DNA of 64,000 nt from Streptomyces zingiberis (lineage in GTDB: Bacteria > Actinomycetota > Actinomycetes > Streptomycetales > Streptomycetaceae): the NCBI RefSeq assembly GCF_012034935.1, contig NZ_JAATEN010000007.1:186001-250000 (forward strand), written 5' to 3'. This document shows, piece after piece, positions 52,064-60,160 of this stretch. A program made the translations under genes and the position numbers. The notes beneath the pieces are model-generated. The model did not search any database, was not told the origin of the DNA, and saw only the letters and a list, made by a program, of their open reading frames with translations. The stretch's first letter is position 1, and every line of letters begins with the position of its first letter.

Positions 52064-52522
52064 ATGCGGATCTCAGCCAAGGCGGACTACGCCGTGCGGG
52101 CCGCCCTGCAACTCGCCTCGGCGGGCCCCTCCCAGCCGCTCAAGGCGGAGGCCGTGGCCGAGGCGCAGGAGATCCCGCACAAGTTCCTGGAGGGCATCCT
52201 CGGCGACATGCGCCGGGGCGGCCTGGTGCAGAGCCGGCGCGGCGCGGGCGGCGGTTACCGCCTGGCCCGCCCGGCCTGCGACATCACCGTCGCCGACGTC
52301 ATCCGGGCGGTGGAGGGCCCGCTGGTGTCGGTGCGCGGGGTGCGGCCGCCGGAGCTGTCGTACACCGGGCCTGCCGCGTCCCTGCTGCCGCTCTGGGTCG
52401 CGCTGCGGGTCAACGTCCGCGAGATCCTGGAGGGCGTGTCGCTCGCCGACATCGTCTCCGGCCGGCTGCCCGCCGAGGTCTCCACCCTGACCACGCACCC
52501 CGCGGCCTGGACCAACCCCTGA
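52064..52522 (+). CDS. Rrf2 family transcriptional regulator (CymR-like)
   Basis: A 152-residue winged-helix regulator: MRISAKADYAVRAALQLASA, EIPHKFLEGILGDMRRGGLV and SRRGAGGGYRLARP are the Rrf2 HTH and wing. It has a single Cys (Cys72 in RPACDITVADVIRA), not the three-Cys cluster of IscR or NsrR, so it should not bind an Fe-S cluster and is closer to the cysteine-metabolism regulator CymR. GATAAT lies six bases before the ATG, indicating a leaderless mRNA. It is probably the protein that binds the three CCTA...TAGG sites nearby. Confidence 0.9.
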   Translation: MRISAKADYAVRAALQLASAGPSQPLKAEAVAEAQEIPHKFLEGILGDMRRGGLVQSRRGAGGGYRLARPACDITVADVIRAVEGPLVSVRGVRPPELSYTGPAASLLPLWVALRVNVREILEGVSLADIVSGRLPAEVSTLTTHPAAWTNP

Positions 52523-52726
52523 GCCACCGGCCCCTGGGCCACCGGCCGCCCGCGAGCCCGGCCTGACGCCGTGTCACCGGAGCGCGGCGGCCCCTCGCCG
52601 CCGCCCCGGCCCGGCGCGCCCGGTCACACACGCCGCGCCGCGCAACGGCCACCGCGGCCAGGAGCGCCCGCACCCCGAATGACCCCTTCCGCGCCGCCCG
52701 CGGGCCCGCCCGTCCGCCCAGCCGGG

Positions 52727-52751
52727 TTTTCCCTGTATTTCAGTAGGAAAA
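52727..52751. promoter_or_regulatory. Rrf2-type operator-like site B
   Basis: TTTTCC (52727-52732) and GGAAAA (52746-52751) flank CTGTATTTCAGTA. The half TTTCAGTAGG is identical to that of site A, but the site is one base shorter. It sits in the 562-bp gap between the convergent Rrf2 gene and the quinone-oxidoreductase operon. Unlike sites A and C it has no clear leader peptide next to it. Confidence 0.45.
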
Positions 52752-53032
52752 GGCTTTCCCCGGTCGGTACGGCGAGAGCCGCCGCACCGACCCACGGCAC
52801 CCCCGTCCCGCCAGGCCCCGGAGCACGCGGTCCACGAGCCCGGGTCCGGTCATGGGTGACCCCGGGGACGGGTCCACGCCACCGCCCGCGAACAGGAAGG
52901 ACCGCCACGACGGGCGGGCCCTGCCGCGGCGCACGAACCGCCGCCTCCCCCGGGCCGCGACGATCCTGAGCGCCGCCGAACGGCCCGCGCGGAATCCGCC
53001 GCCGCGGGGTGTGCCACGCCTCACCCCGGCGC

Positions 53033-53052
53033 CATACTTACCAGTCGGTATG
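53033..53052 (+). promoter_or_regulatory. TetR-type operator before the reductase/SDR operon
   Basis: CATACTTACCAGTCGGTATG contains CATAC and GTATG arms and an inner TTACC/GGTA, the ACTTACC..GGTA pattern common for TetR-family operators. It ends 32 bases before the ATG at 53085 and overlaps the probable promoter. No TetR gene is in the window. Confidence 0.5.
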
Positions 53053-53084
53053 GTGCACGCGACGGCCCACGCTCAGGAGGCTTC

Positions 53085-54092
53085 ATGTCACAGACCAACC
53101 GCCAGATCCGCCTGGCCGCCCGCCCCGTGGGGGAGATACGCCCGGAGGACTGGGAGCACGTCACCGTGGCCGCGGAGGAGCCGGGTGACGGGCAGTTCGC
53201 GGGCCGCACCCGCTTCATCTCCCTGGAACCCGCCATGCGCGGCTGGCTCGACGACCGGCCCTCGTATCTGCCGCCCGTCGGGCTCGGCGAGGTCATGCGG
53301 GCGGTCTCGGTGGTCGAGGTCACCGCGTCCCGGCACCCCGGTTACGCGCCCGGTGACCACGTCGTGGGCCCCTTCGGCGTGCAGGAGCGGGTCGTCTCGG
53401 ACGGCAGGGGCGTCCACAGGGCCGACCTCGGCCTCGCCCCCGCGCCCACCCACCTCGGCGCCCTCGGGATGTCCGGCATGACGGCCTACTTCGGGCTGCT
53501 CGACGTGGGCGCCCTGAAGGACGGCGAGACCGTCGTCGTCTCCGGCGCGGCCGGCGCGGTCGGTTCCGTCGCGGGCCAGATCGCCAAGGCCAAGGGGTGC
53601 CGGGTGGTCGGCATCGCCGGCGGACCCGAGAAGTGCGCCCTGCTCACCGGCGAGCTGGGCTTCGACGCCGCGATCGACCACCGCTCCGGGAACGTGCGCG
53701 GCGCCCTGCGCAAGCACGTCCCGGACGGCATCGACGTCTACTTCGACAACGTCGGCGGCGCGATCCTCGACGCGGCGCTCACCCGTCTCGCGCTCCGCGC
53801 CCGCGTGGTGATCTGCGGGGCCATCAGCCAGTACAACACCACCGAGGCGGTCGCCGGGCCGGCCAACTACCTGGCGCTGCTCGTGCGCCGGGCGCGGATG
53901 GAGGGCTTCGTCGTGCTGGACTACGCCCGCCGGTTCCCCGAGGCCGCGTCGGAGCTGGCGGGCTGGATCGGGGACGGCCGGATCACCGTCCGGGAGCACG
54001 TGGTGAAGGGCGGGGTGGACGACTTCCCGGAGACCCTGGGGATGCTCTTCCGGGGCGAGAACACCGGCAAGCTCGTGCTGGAGATCGCGTGA
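53085..54092 (+). CDS. NADP-dependent zinc-free oxidoreductase (MDR family)
   Basis: A 335-residue medium-chain reductase of the leukotriene B4 dehydrogenase/curcumin reductase branch. Marks are RFISLEPAMRGWLDD, LGMSGMTAYFGLLDVGALKD, VSGAAGAVGSVAGQIAKAKG (NADPH loop) and DVYFDNVGGAILDAALTRLA. It likely reduces the double bond of alpha,beta-unsaturated carbonyls. AGGAGG lies before the ATG. The stop overlaps the GTG of an SDR gene, so the two form an operon; a TetR-type site precedes it. Confidence 0.92.
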   Translation: MSQTNRQIRLAARPVGEIRPEDWEHVTVAAEEPGDGQFAGRTRFISLEPAMRGWLDDRPSYLPPVGLGEVMRAVSVVEVTASRHPGYAPGDHVVGPFGVQERVVSDGRGVHRADLGLAPAPTHLGALGMSGMTAYFGLLDVGALKDGETVVVSGAAGAVGSVAGQIAKAKGCRVVGIAGGPEKCALLTGELGFDAAIDHRSGNVRGALRKHVPDGIDVYFDNVGGAILDAALTRLALRARVVICGAISQYNTTEAVAGPANYLALLVRRARMEGFVVLDYARRFPEAASELAGWIGDGRITVREHVVKGGVDDFPETLGMLFRGENTGKLVLEIA

Positions 54093-54904
54093 GCGCCGCC
54101 GGGGAGCCCCCGGAGGGCGCCGCACCGCCGCTGACCGGGCGGGTCGCCGTCGTCACCGGTGGCGCGTCCGGGCTGGGAAGGGCCACCGCGCTGACGCTGG
54201 CGGCGGCCGGCGCCCAGGTGGTCGTCGCCGACGTGGACACGGCGGGCGGCGCCGAGACGGCCGAGCGGGCCGGCGCGGGCGGCCACTTCCTCGCCTGCGA
54301 CGTCTCCGACCCGGACGCCAACCGGGCCCTGGTGGAGTTCGCCGTGGAGCGCTGCGGAGGCGTGGACCTCGCGGTCCTCAACGCCGGGGTGGCGACGGGC
54401 TGCGGCATCGGCGAGGACTTCGACCTGGCCCGGTACCGCCGGGCCATGGGGGTCAACCTCGACGGAGTCGTCTTCGGCACCCACGCGGTCCTGCCCGCGC
54501 TGCGTGCCCGCGGCGGCGGCGCGATCGTCGCGACGGCCTCGCTGGCCGGGCTGACGGCGGTGCCGTTCGACCCGCTCTACGCGGCGAACAAGCACGCCGT
54601 GGTGGGGCTCGCCCGCTCCCTGGGCCCGGCGCTGGCCCCGGAGGGCATCCGGTTCAACGCCGTCTGCCCGGGGTTCGCCGAGTCGCGGATCATCGAGCCG
54701 ATCCGCGGCCTGCTCGCCGGGCAGGGGGTGGAGATCATCCCGGCGGAGACCGTGGCGGAGACGGTGCTGCGCATCGCCACCGGGGGCGGCTCCGGGGAGT
54801 GCTGGTTCATCCAGCCGGGGCGCGAGCCGGAACCGTTCCGCTTCCGCAACGTCCCCGGCCCCGGCCCCGGACCCGGCGGCCGGGCGGCGGAACCGGGCGG
54901 CTGA
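54089..54904 (+). CDS. Short-chain dehydrogenase/reductase
   Basis: A 271-residue classical SDR. The cofactor motif is TGGASGLGRAT with VVVADVDT after beta-2 (Asp: NAD preference). The structural motif is LNAG, and the catalytic Ser and Tyr-Lys are in TASLAG and YAANK. It is translationally coupled to the MDR-type reductase (GTGA). The C-terminal 15 residues are Pro/Gly-rich. A strong hairpin follows. The two enzymes probably act in turn on an enone or alcohol. Confidence 0.9.
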   Translation: MSAAGEPPEGAAPPLTGRVAVVTGGASGLGRATALTLAAAGAQVVVADVDTAGGAETAERAGAGGHFLACDVSDPDANRALVEFAVERCGGVDLAVLNAGVATGCGIGEDFDLARYRRAMGVNLDGVVFGTHAVLPALRARGGGAIVATASLAGLTAVPFDPLYAANKHAVVGLARSLGPALAPEGIRFNAVCPGFAESRIIEPIRGLLAGQGVEIIPAETVAETVLRIATGGGSGECWFIQPGREPEPFRFRNVPGPGPGPGGRAAEPGG

Positions 54905-54950
54905 ACGGCGCGTCCGGCTTCTCCGTCCGCGGACGCGCGGGCCTTCGCGC

Positions 54951-54979
54951 GCCGGGACCCCGCCCGCCGGGGTCCCGGC
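54951..54979 (+). terminator. Terminator of the reductase/SDR operon
   Basis: GCCGGGACCCCG (54951-54962) pairs perfectly with 54968-54979 around CCCGC. It lies 46 bases after the SDR stop. Confidence 0.85.
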
Positions 54980-55021
54980 GCCTGTCCGGCGCACCCCGTG
55001 TCCGGCTCCCCCGGTGGGCGC

Positions 55022-55213
55022 CTACCGCCGGTTGCGCCGTTTGACGGCGTACGCGCCGCCCAGGCAGGCGGCGGCCACGAGCAGCAGGACGAGCGCCGCC
55101 GTCAGCCCGCCGGGCAGGGTGGACCCGCGGGCGAGAGGGAGCGCCCCGCCGTCCTGGAACGGGCCGTACGCGGCGAGGAGGGCGCCGAACTCGGTGTGCG
55201 GGATCGGGCTCAT
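55022..55213 (-). CDS. Small single-span membrane protein
   Basis: A 63-residue protein: MSPIPHTEFGALLAAYGPFQ, a short Gly/Leu-rich stretch, one membrane helix (GLTAALVLLLVAAACLGGAY) and a basic end VKRRNRR, giving an N-out, C-in orientation. ATG 55213 has a weak GGGGGAA upstream. No family recognised. Size and simple build make it similar to small morphogenetic or signalling membrane proteins, but this is only a comparison. Confidence 0.55.
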   Translation of the reverse strand: MSPIPHTEFGALLAAYGPFQDGGALPLARGSTLPGGLTAALVLLLVAAACLGGAYAVKRRNRR

Positions 55214-55646
55214 GGGAGTTCCCCCTTCGAAGCGGTCGGTGCCGTGCGGGACCCGGGTGGCGCGGGCGCGGGACTGGCCGAAAGCATATGAGCGGAATGG
55301 GACATTCCACACTCAAGGCGACTGAGCGGCGGAGGGTTCCGGCCCGGGCCTCCCACCGCGCACCGGTGCGCGCTCTCCGCACCGGGCCGCCGGCCGCAAG
55401 CCGCGACGGCGCGCCCCCGCCTCCCCGGCGGCCCGCGGTGGCCGCCCGGGGCGGCGGCCACAGGGGGACGGGCAGAGGGGGACGCGAACGGGCAGCCGGG
55501 GGCCGGGAACGATCAGGAACGGTCCGTCATGCCGGCCCACCCGAGCGCGGGAAACGAGCACTCCAGCAGGCACGGCAACCGTTTTCGGCCTTTCCCGCCG
55601 CGGCGGCCCGGACCGTACCGTCTCCCCGCCCTGACCGGCCTAGGAT
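55214..55646. other. Gap upstream of spo0M
   Basis: About 430 bp before the BlaI-type site. The first 90 bp should carry the promoter of the small membrane protein gene. The rest is GC-rich and its frames are Arg/Pro-rich. Nothing recognised. Confidence 0.5.
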
Positions 55647-55662
55647 TCTACGCGCCTGTAGA
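55647..55662 (+). promoter_or_regulatory. BlaI-type operator 1 (upstream of spo0M)
   Basis: TCTAC-GCGCCT-GTAGA is a perfect 5-6-5 inverted repeat 86 bases before the spo0M start. The CTAC-N6-GTAG pattern is shared with two other sites in the next 4 kb and is the type recognised by BlaI/MecI repressors. Confidence 0.65.
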
Positions 55663-55747
55663 GAAACCGCGCGGCCCACGGCATCTCCCGGCGCGGGCAG
55701 GCGCCCCCCTCAGGAACCACACGCATGCCAAAGGAGTGAACGCCACG

Positions 55748-56779
55748 ATGGTGTTCAAACGACTGCTCGGCTCGCTCGGCGTGGGCGGCCCCACCGTCGA
55801 CACGGTCCTCGACCCGGGCCCCGTCCGGCCCGGCGGCCGGCTCACCGGCCAGGTCCATCTGAAAGGCGGCAACGCCGACTTCGAGATCGAGCACATCACG
55901 CTGGAACTGGTCGCCCGGGTCGAGGCCGAACACGACGGGGGCGAGAGCGAGGGCACGGTCGTCTTCGACCGGTTCACCGTCGGCGGCGGCTTCCGGCTCG
56001 GCGCGGGCGAGGAGCGCGCGGTGCCGTTCGGCGCTGCCCTGCCCTGGGAGACCCCGGTCACCGAGCTGCACGGCCAGCCCCTGGGCATCGTGCTCGGGGT
56101 GCGCACCGAACTGGCGGTGGCCGGCGCGAAGGACAAGGGCGACCTGGACCAGCTCACCGTCGCCCCGCTGCCCGCGCAGGAGGCGATCCTGGAGGCCCTG
56201 GGCGGGCTGGGCTTCGGCTTCAAGTCCGCCGACCTGGAGTACGGGCACATCGGCGGCACCGGCCAGCAGCTCCCCTTCTACCAGGAGATCGAGCTCACCC
56301 CGGCGCCGCAGTACGCGCACCAGGTCAACGAGATCGAGGTGACCTTCCTCGCCGGCCCGGCCGGGATGGAGGTGGTCCTGGAGGCGGACAAGCGGGGCGG
56401 TTTCCTCTCCCCCGGCCAGGACGCGCTGACCCGCTTCACCGTCGGCCACGACGACAACCGCGACTGGCCGGCCGAGGTGGACGGCTGGATCCGCCGGCTG
56501 GTCGAGAACCGCGCCGCGTACGGCTCCCCGTACGGCGCCGCGCCGGGCTACGGGCACGGCGACCCGTACCACGCCGGCCACGCTCCTTACGGGGGTCACG
56601 GCCACGGCCACGACGGCCACCACGGCGGCGGGCGCTCCGGCCCCGGCGTGGGCACGGCCGTCGCGGCGGGCGCGGCGGGCCTCGCGGTGGGCGTCGTCGG
56701 CGGCATGGTGGCGGCCGAGGTGGTCGACGAGGTCGGGGACTTCTTCGAGGGCGAGGAAGACGAGGGCGACGAGGGCTGA
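55748..56779 (+). CDS. spo0M: SpoOM (Spo0M) family arrestin-fold protein
   Basis: A 343-residue protein. Residues 1-250 are the Spo0M domain: MVFKRLLGSLGVGGPTVDTV, RPGGRLTGQVHLKGG, DFEIEHITLELVARVEAE and LPFYQEIELTPAPQYAHQVN. A Tyr/Gly/His-rich linker (HGHGHDGHHGG near 290-300) leads to a single membrane helix (about 305-330) and an acidic tail EGEEDEGDEG. Spo0M proteins affect sporulation and cell shape in Gram-positives. The ATG follows AAAGGAG at 11 bases. A BlaI-type site in its promoter suggests control by the nearby BlaI/M56 pair. Confidence 0.9.
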   Translation: MVFKRLLGSLGVGGPTVDTVLDPGPVRPGGRLTGQVHLKGGNADFEIEHITLELVARVEAEHDGGESEGTVVFDRFTVGGGFRLGAGEERAVPFGAALPWETPVTELHGQPLGIVLGVRTELAVAGAKDKGDLDQLTVAPLPAQEAILEALGGLGFGFKSADLEYGHIGGTGQQLPFYQEIELTPAPQYAHQVNEIEVTFLAGPAGMEVVLEADKRGGFLSPGQDALTRFTVGHDDNRDWPAEVDGWIRRLVENRAAYGSPYGAAPGYGHGDPYHAGHAPYGGHGHGHDGHHGGGRSGPGVGTAVAAGAAGLAVGVVGGMVAAEVVDEVGDFFEGEEDEGDEG

Positions 56780-56915
56780 CCGGACGCCCGTCCGGGGCCG
56801 GCGGCCCGAACGCCGGCCCCGGTCGGCCCGGACGCCGCTGACGGCCCCGGCAGCCCCGGCAGCCCCGGCGAACAACGTCCGCCGGGGCGGAACTCCGGCC
56901 ACCGCCCGGTAGTTC

Positions 56916-56929
56916 CTACAGAGTTGTAG
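56916..56929 (+). promoter_or_regulatory. BlaI-type operator 2 (upstream of terB)
   Basis: CTACA-GAGT-TGTAG is a perfect inverted repeat 85 bases before the TerB-family gene start, the same distance as in spo0M, with the same CTAC-N6-GTAG spacing. Confidence 0.7.
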
Positions 56930-57014
56930 AAATCAGTGGCGCGCCCGGGCCGTTCCGGTCCGGGCGCGCCGCCGCAGCCGAACAGACCTCCGACTTCGAG
57001 GGAGCACTCACCCC

Positions 57015-57470
57015 ATGGCCCTGTGGGACCGCCTCAAGGAATCCGCGTCGCAGATGCAGACCCAGCTCACGGCGAAGAAGAACGACCTCAAGAGCGGCGC
57101 CTTCCGCGACGCGAGCATGGCGATGTGCGCGCTCGTCGCCGCGGCGGACGGCACCGTCGACCCGTCCGAGCGGCAGCGCGTGGCGCAGCTCATCGGCACC
57201 AACGAGGTCCTTCAGAACTTCCCCGCCGACGATCTGCGCCGGCGCTTCGAGGAGAACCTCCACAAGCTCACCACCGACTTCGACTTCGGCAAGGTGAGCG
57301 TGATGCAGGAGATCGCCAAGGCGAAGAAGAAGCCCGCCGAGGCCCGCGCGGTGATCCAGATCGGCATCGTCATCGGTGGCGCCGACGGCGACTTCGACAA
57401 GGACGAGCAGGCCGTGGTCCGCGAGGCCTGCTACACCCTCGGCCTGCCGCCGCACGAGTTCGACCTCTGA
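57015..57470 (+). CDS. TerB family protein
   Basis: A 151-residue helical protein of the TerB tellurite-resistance/stress family: MALWDRLKESASQMQTQLTA, FRDASMAMCALVAAADGTVD (the acidic AADGxxD metal motif), and a second, matching VIGGADGDFDKDEQAVV. The two acidic loops probably bind Ca2+. In Streptomyces TerB-like proteins belong to membrane-associated signalling complexes. GAGGGAG precedes the ATG. It shares BlaI-type control with spo0M by promoter motif. Confidence 0.92.
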   Translation: MALWDRLKESASQMQTQLTAKKNDLKSGAFRDASMAMCALVAAADGTVDPSERQRVAQLIGTNEVLQNFPADDLRRRFEENLHKLTTDFDFGKVSVMQEIAKAKKKPAEARAVIQIGIVIGGADGDFDKDEQAVVREACYTLGLPPHEFDL

Positions 57471-57603
57471 GGCCGGCGGCGCGGAGAAGCGCCTCCTCCC
57501 GGGCGTGAACGCCCCGGGGCGCCGCGCCGGACCACGCCGGCCCCCGGCCGCCCGGCCCGCCGTCCCCCGGGGCGCGGGGTTCCCTTCCGGCCTCCGGCCC
57601 GCG

Positions 57604-57627
57604 CGGGCCGTACAGCGGTACGGCCCG
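57604..57627. terminator. Terminator between terB and the M56 gene
   Basis: CGGGCCGTAC (57604-57613) pairs perfectly with 57618-57627 around AGCG. It separates the convergent TerB and peptidase genes. Confidence 0.8.
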
Positions 57628-57720
57628 CCGGGCGGCGGGGCGCCCCCGCACGGCCACCGTCACCGGTCACCAGTGGCCAGGGGTCACCGGCCCGCGGCCC
57701 GGAGCGGCACCCGCCGCGCC

Positions 57721-58698
57721 TCAGAGCGGTGTGGCGGCGGCGAGGATGAAGAACATGGTCACGGCCGAGTTGGCCGAGGACATCGCCGAGACGGCGGCCC
57801 CGGCGGCGGCACCCCAGGCGGCGAGCCCCACGGACGTGTACACCGGCGGCCAGCTCCGCGCCACGGGCGCGGGATCGAGCAGCGCGGCCACCCGGCGCGG
57901 CACCGGCCCCGGCGCGGCGAAGCCCGCGAGCCCGCCGACCCCCGCCAGCCCGGGTGCCCGCGCCAGGTCGGCCGTCGGGGCCCGGCGCGAGACGAGCGCG
58001 GCCTTGCCGATCGCGCGCGCCACCACCCGCCGGCTGCCCACCACCCGGGCCGCGCCCTCGTCCGCCCACCGCTCGGCGGTGTAGACCACGGCCGTCCGCA
58101 GGGGGCGCAGGAAGGGGTTGGCGCGGGCCGCCAGGTGGACGGTGAGCAGGTAGCGGTGGTGGAGCCCCGTCAGATGGGCCCGCTCGTGGGCGAAGAGCGC
58201 CCGGCGCTCGGCCGGTTCGAGGTGGTCCAGCAGCGCCGTGGTGACCACCACCCGGCCCCGCCCGCCCCGCCGGCCGCCCGGCAGCGCGTACGCGTAGGGG
58301 AGGTCGTCGGGCAGGACGGCGACCGAGGTGCCCGGCAGCCCCGCCAGCGCCCCGTGCGCCCGGCGCCGTACCCGGACGTGGTGCCGGAGCGTCCGGCCGC
58401 AGGCGACGACCACCGCCAGGAGCGCCGGGATCGACGCCCGGCCGACCACCCCGTCGTAGGGCACCGCGTCGCGCACCTCGGGGTCCGACCAGCCGTCGGG
58501 CAGCGGGTTGCCGGGAAGCTGCGCGGTGCCGACCACCATCAGCAGCACCAGGCAGACCGTGCTGCACACCGCCATCACGGCGGCGACGACGGTCAGCAGC
58601 CGTGTCGCGGTGCGCGGATGGAGATGCTGCTCGGCCAGGCGCGCGATCGGCACCGCCGTCAGCGGCAGGATCAGCGGCAGGAAGACGAACCACCCCAT
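57721..58698 (-). CDS. M56 family membrane metallopeptidase (BlaR1-like)
   Basis: A 325-residue membrane protease. About three N-terminal helices and one near the C-terminus frame a cytoplasmic zinc-protease domain with HERAH (171-175, the HExxH motif) and a downstream Glu in YTAERWADEGAARVV. It lacks the external penicillin-binding sensor of BlaR1. It follows the BlaI gene with a 5-bp gap; in such pairs the protease inactivates the repressor on signal. The signal is not known here. Confidence 0.92.
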   Translation of the reverse strand: MGWFVFLPLILPLTAVPIARLAEQHLHPRTATRLLTVVAAVMAVCSTVCLVLLMVVGTAQLPGNPLPDGWSDPEVRDAVPYDGVVGRASIPALLAVVVACGRTLRHHVRVRRRAHGALAGLPGTSVAVLPDDLPYAYALPGGRRGGRGRVVVTTALLDHLEPAERRALFAHERAHLTGLHHRYLLTVHLAARANPFLRPLRTAVVYTAERWADEGAARVVGSRRVVARAIGKAALVSRRAPTADLARAPGLAGVGGLAGFAAPGPVPRRVAALLDPAPVARSWPPVYTSVGLAAWGAAAGAAVSAMSSANSAVTMFFILAAATPL

Positions 58699-58703
58699 GA
58701 GGC

Positions 58704-59090
58704 TCAGTCTTCCCCTTCGCTCCGGGGCCGGTCCAGCAGGGTCCGCAGCACCCGCTCGTCGTCCGGGTCGAGGCCGGTGACAAAGCTGGCCAGCACCGCC
58801 TGCCGGTCGCTCTCGGCGTCCAGCACCCGGCGCATCTTGTGGGCGGCCAGCCCCGCCTCGTCGGCGGCGGGCGTCCAGAGGAACGAACGGCCGGCGCGCT
58901 CGCGGGTGACCGCGCCCTTGGCCAGCAGCCTGGTCAGAATGGTGATCACGGTGGTGTAGGCGAGGTCGTCGCCGAGCCGGCGCTGCACCCAGCCGGCCGC
59001 CGCCGGTCCGTCCGCCTCCCGCAACGCCGAGAGGACCAGCGCCTCCAGTTCGCCCTGCCCCCGCCGGGGACGCTGCCGGTGGTCCGTCAC
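58704..59090 (-). CDS. BlaI/MecI/CopY family repressor
   Basis: A 128-residue winged-helix repressor: GELEALVLSALREADGPAAA, VQRRLGDDLAYTTVITILTR (recognition helix) and LLAKGAVTRERAGRSFLWTP, then a C-terminal dimerisation and protease-cleavage helix region. GTG 59090 follows GGGAGA; the long upstream frame is Arg/Gly-rich and not real. It is upstream of and almost touching the M56 gene. Three CTAC-N6-GTAG palindromes within 4 kb are the likely targets. Confidence 0.93.
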   Translation of the reverse strand: MTDHRQRPRRGQGELEALVLSALREADGPAAAGWVQRRLGDDLAYTTVITILTRLLAKGAVTRERAGRSFLWTPAADEAGLAAHKMRRVLDAESDRQAVLASFVTGLDPDDERVLRTLLDRPRSEGED

Positions 59091-59356
59091 GCCCGGTCTC
59101 CCTTCCGCCGCCCGCTTCCGGGCCGGCTCCGGGCCGCCCCCGGGCAGACATCGTATAGACGTCCGGGTACCCACCGGCACGTCCCGCGCCCGGCGCCGTC
59201 CGGTGCCGCGTCCCGTCCCCTGTCCCGTCCCCTGTCCCGCCCTTTGTCCCGCCACCTGTCCCGGTCGTGACCGGCGGGGGCCGGGGCCCTCGCCGGCGCC
59301 GCGCCGGCCGCGGGGCCCCGCCGTCACCGGCGTCCGGCGATACCCCTCCCCCAATC

Positions 59357-59372
59357 TCTACAGTGCTGTAGA
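59357..59372. promoter_or_regulatory. BlaI-type operator 3 (divergent region)
   Basis: TCTACAGTGCTGTAGA is a perfect 16-bp palindrome in the 386-bp divergent region between blaI and the membrane protein gene, 105 bases before the latter. The same gap holds a GC-rich repeat of TGTCCCGxCCCC units near 59218-59265 and a TATACGAT on the minus strand (about 59158-59151) that may be the blaI -10 box. Confidence 0.7.
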
Positions 59373-59476
59373 TTTACCTTCCGGATCCGCACCGCGGACC
59401 TGCGACCACGCCCGCCGAGGCGGTCCCACGCCGCGGCCCCTCGGCGGCCACCGCATCGACCACCCCGGGAGACCAT

Positions 59477-60160
59477 GTGGCCGGCCCGCCCCGCCTCCAG
59501 CAGGAAGACCGAGCGGACTTCGAAGCCGTCCTGCGCACCGCGCTCTGCGCGGCGGAGTTCCGTGGCGCCCTGTCCGCCGACCCCTCCGGGCGGGCCGCCG
59601 AGCGCCTCCGCGCCCGCGCGCTGCGGTCCGCCGACGCGATCACGGCCGAGTCGGGTGGCACCTACGCCGCGTACCTCGCCGTACGGGAGGCCGCCCGGCA
59701 TCCCCGGCGGCACACCGCCGCCGAGGGTTCCTGGCTCGCCGCGCTCACGGTGCTGACCCCGCTGATCGCCGCGATGGCGGCCACCGTCCTGCTCCTGCTC
59801 GGATACGGACTGGGCCTGACCGGCCCGCAGGACCCGCTGCCGGGGACGCTCGTGACGGCAGGGTGGACCCTGGCGCTGGTGGCCGCGGCCGCCACCCTGC
59901 TCGCCCTGGGCGCCCTCGTGGTCACGGCGGTGCGCCACCGCGGCGGCACGCCGTCCGCCGACGATGTCGCGCAGGCCCGGCTGATCTGGCAGCGGGACCT
60001 GCTCGACCGCGCCATGCTGCCCTACCTCCGCCGCCACCTCGGCGCGGACGAGCTCAGCCCGGTGCCGCCCGGCCCCGCGTCCCGCGCCACGCCACCGGCC
60101 GGTTTGGACGGAGCCGACGGCGCCGCGTACGGCGCGGGCCGGGCGCCGGCACAGGGGTGA
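59477..60160 (+). CDS. Two-span membrane protein under BlaI-type site
   Basis: A 227-residue protein. The N-terminal 85 residues are helical and soluble (FEAVLRTALCAAEFRGALSA). Two membrane helices follow (WLAALTVLTPLIAAMAATVL and TAGWTLALVAAAATLLALGA), then a cytoplasmic part with DDVAQARLIWQRDLLDRAML and a Pro/Ala tail. GTG 59477 has GGGAG upstream. No family recognised. A BlaI-type palindrome lies in its promoter. Confidence 0.65.
   Translation: MAGPPRLQQEDRADFEAVLRTALCAAEFRGALSADPSGRAAERLRARALRSADAITAESGGTYAAYLAVREAARHPRRHTAAEGSWLAALTVLTPLIAAMAATVLLLLGYGLGLTGPQDPLPGTLVTAGWTLALVAAAATLLALGALVVTAVRHRGGTPSADDVAQARLIWQRDLLDRAMLPYLRRHLGADELSPVPPGPASRATPPAGLDGADGAAYGAGRAPAQG

Noticed and set aside
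59151..59170. Fourth BlaI site at the blaI promoter (TCGTATAGACGTC)
   Set aside because: It lacks the CTAC/GTAG half-sites with six-base spacing; better explained as a -10 element.
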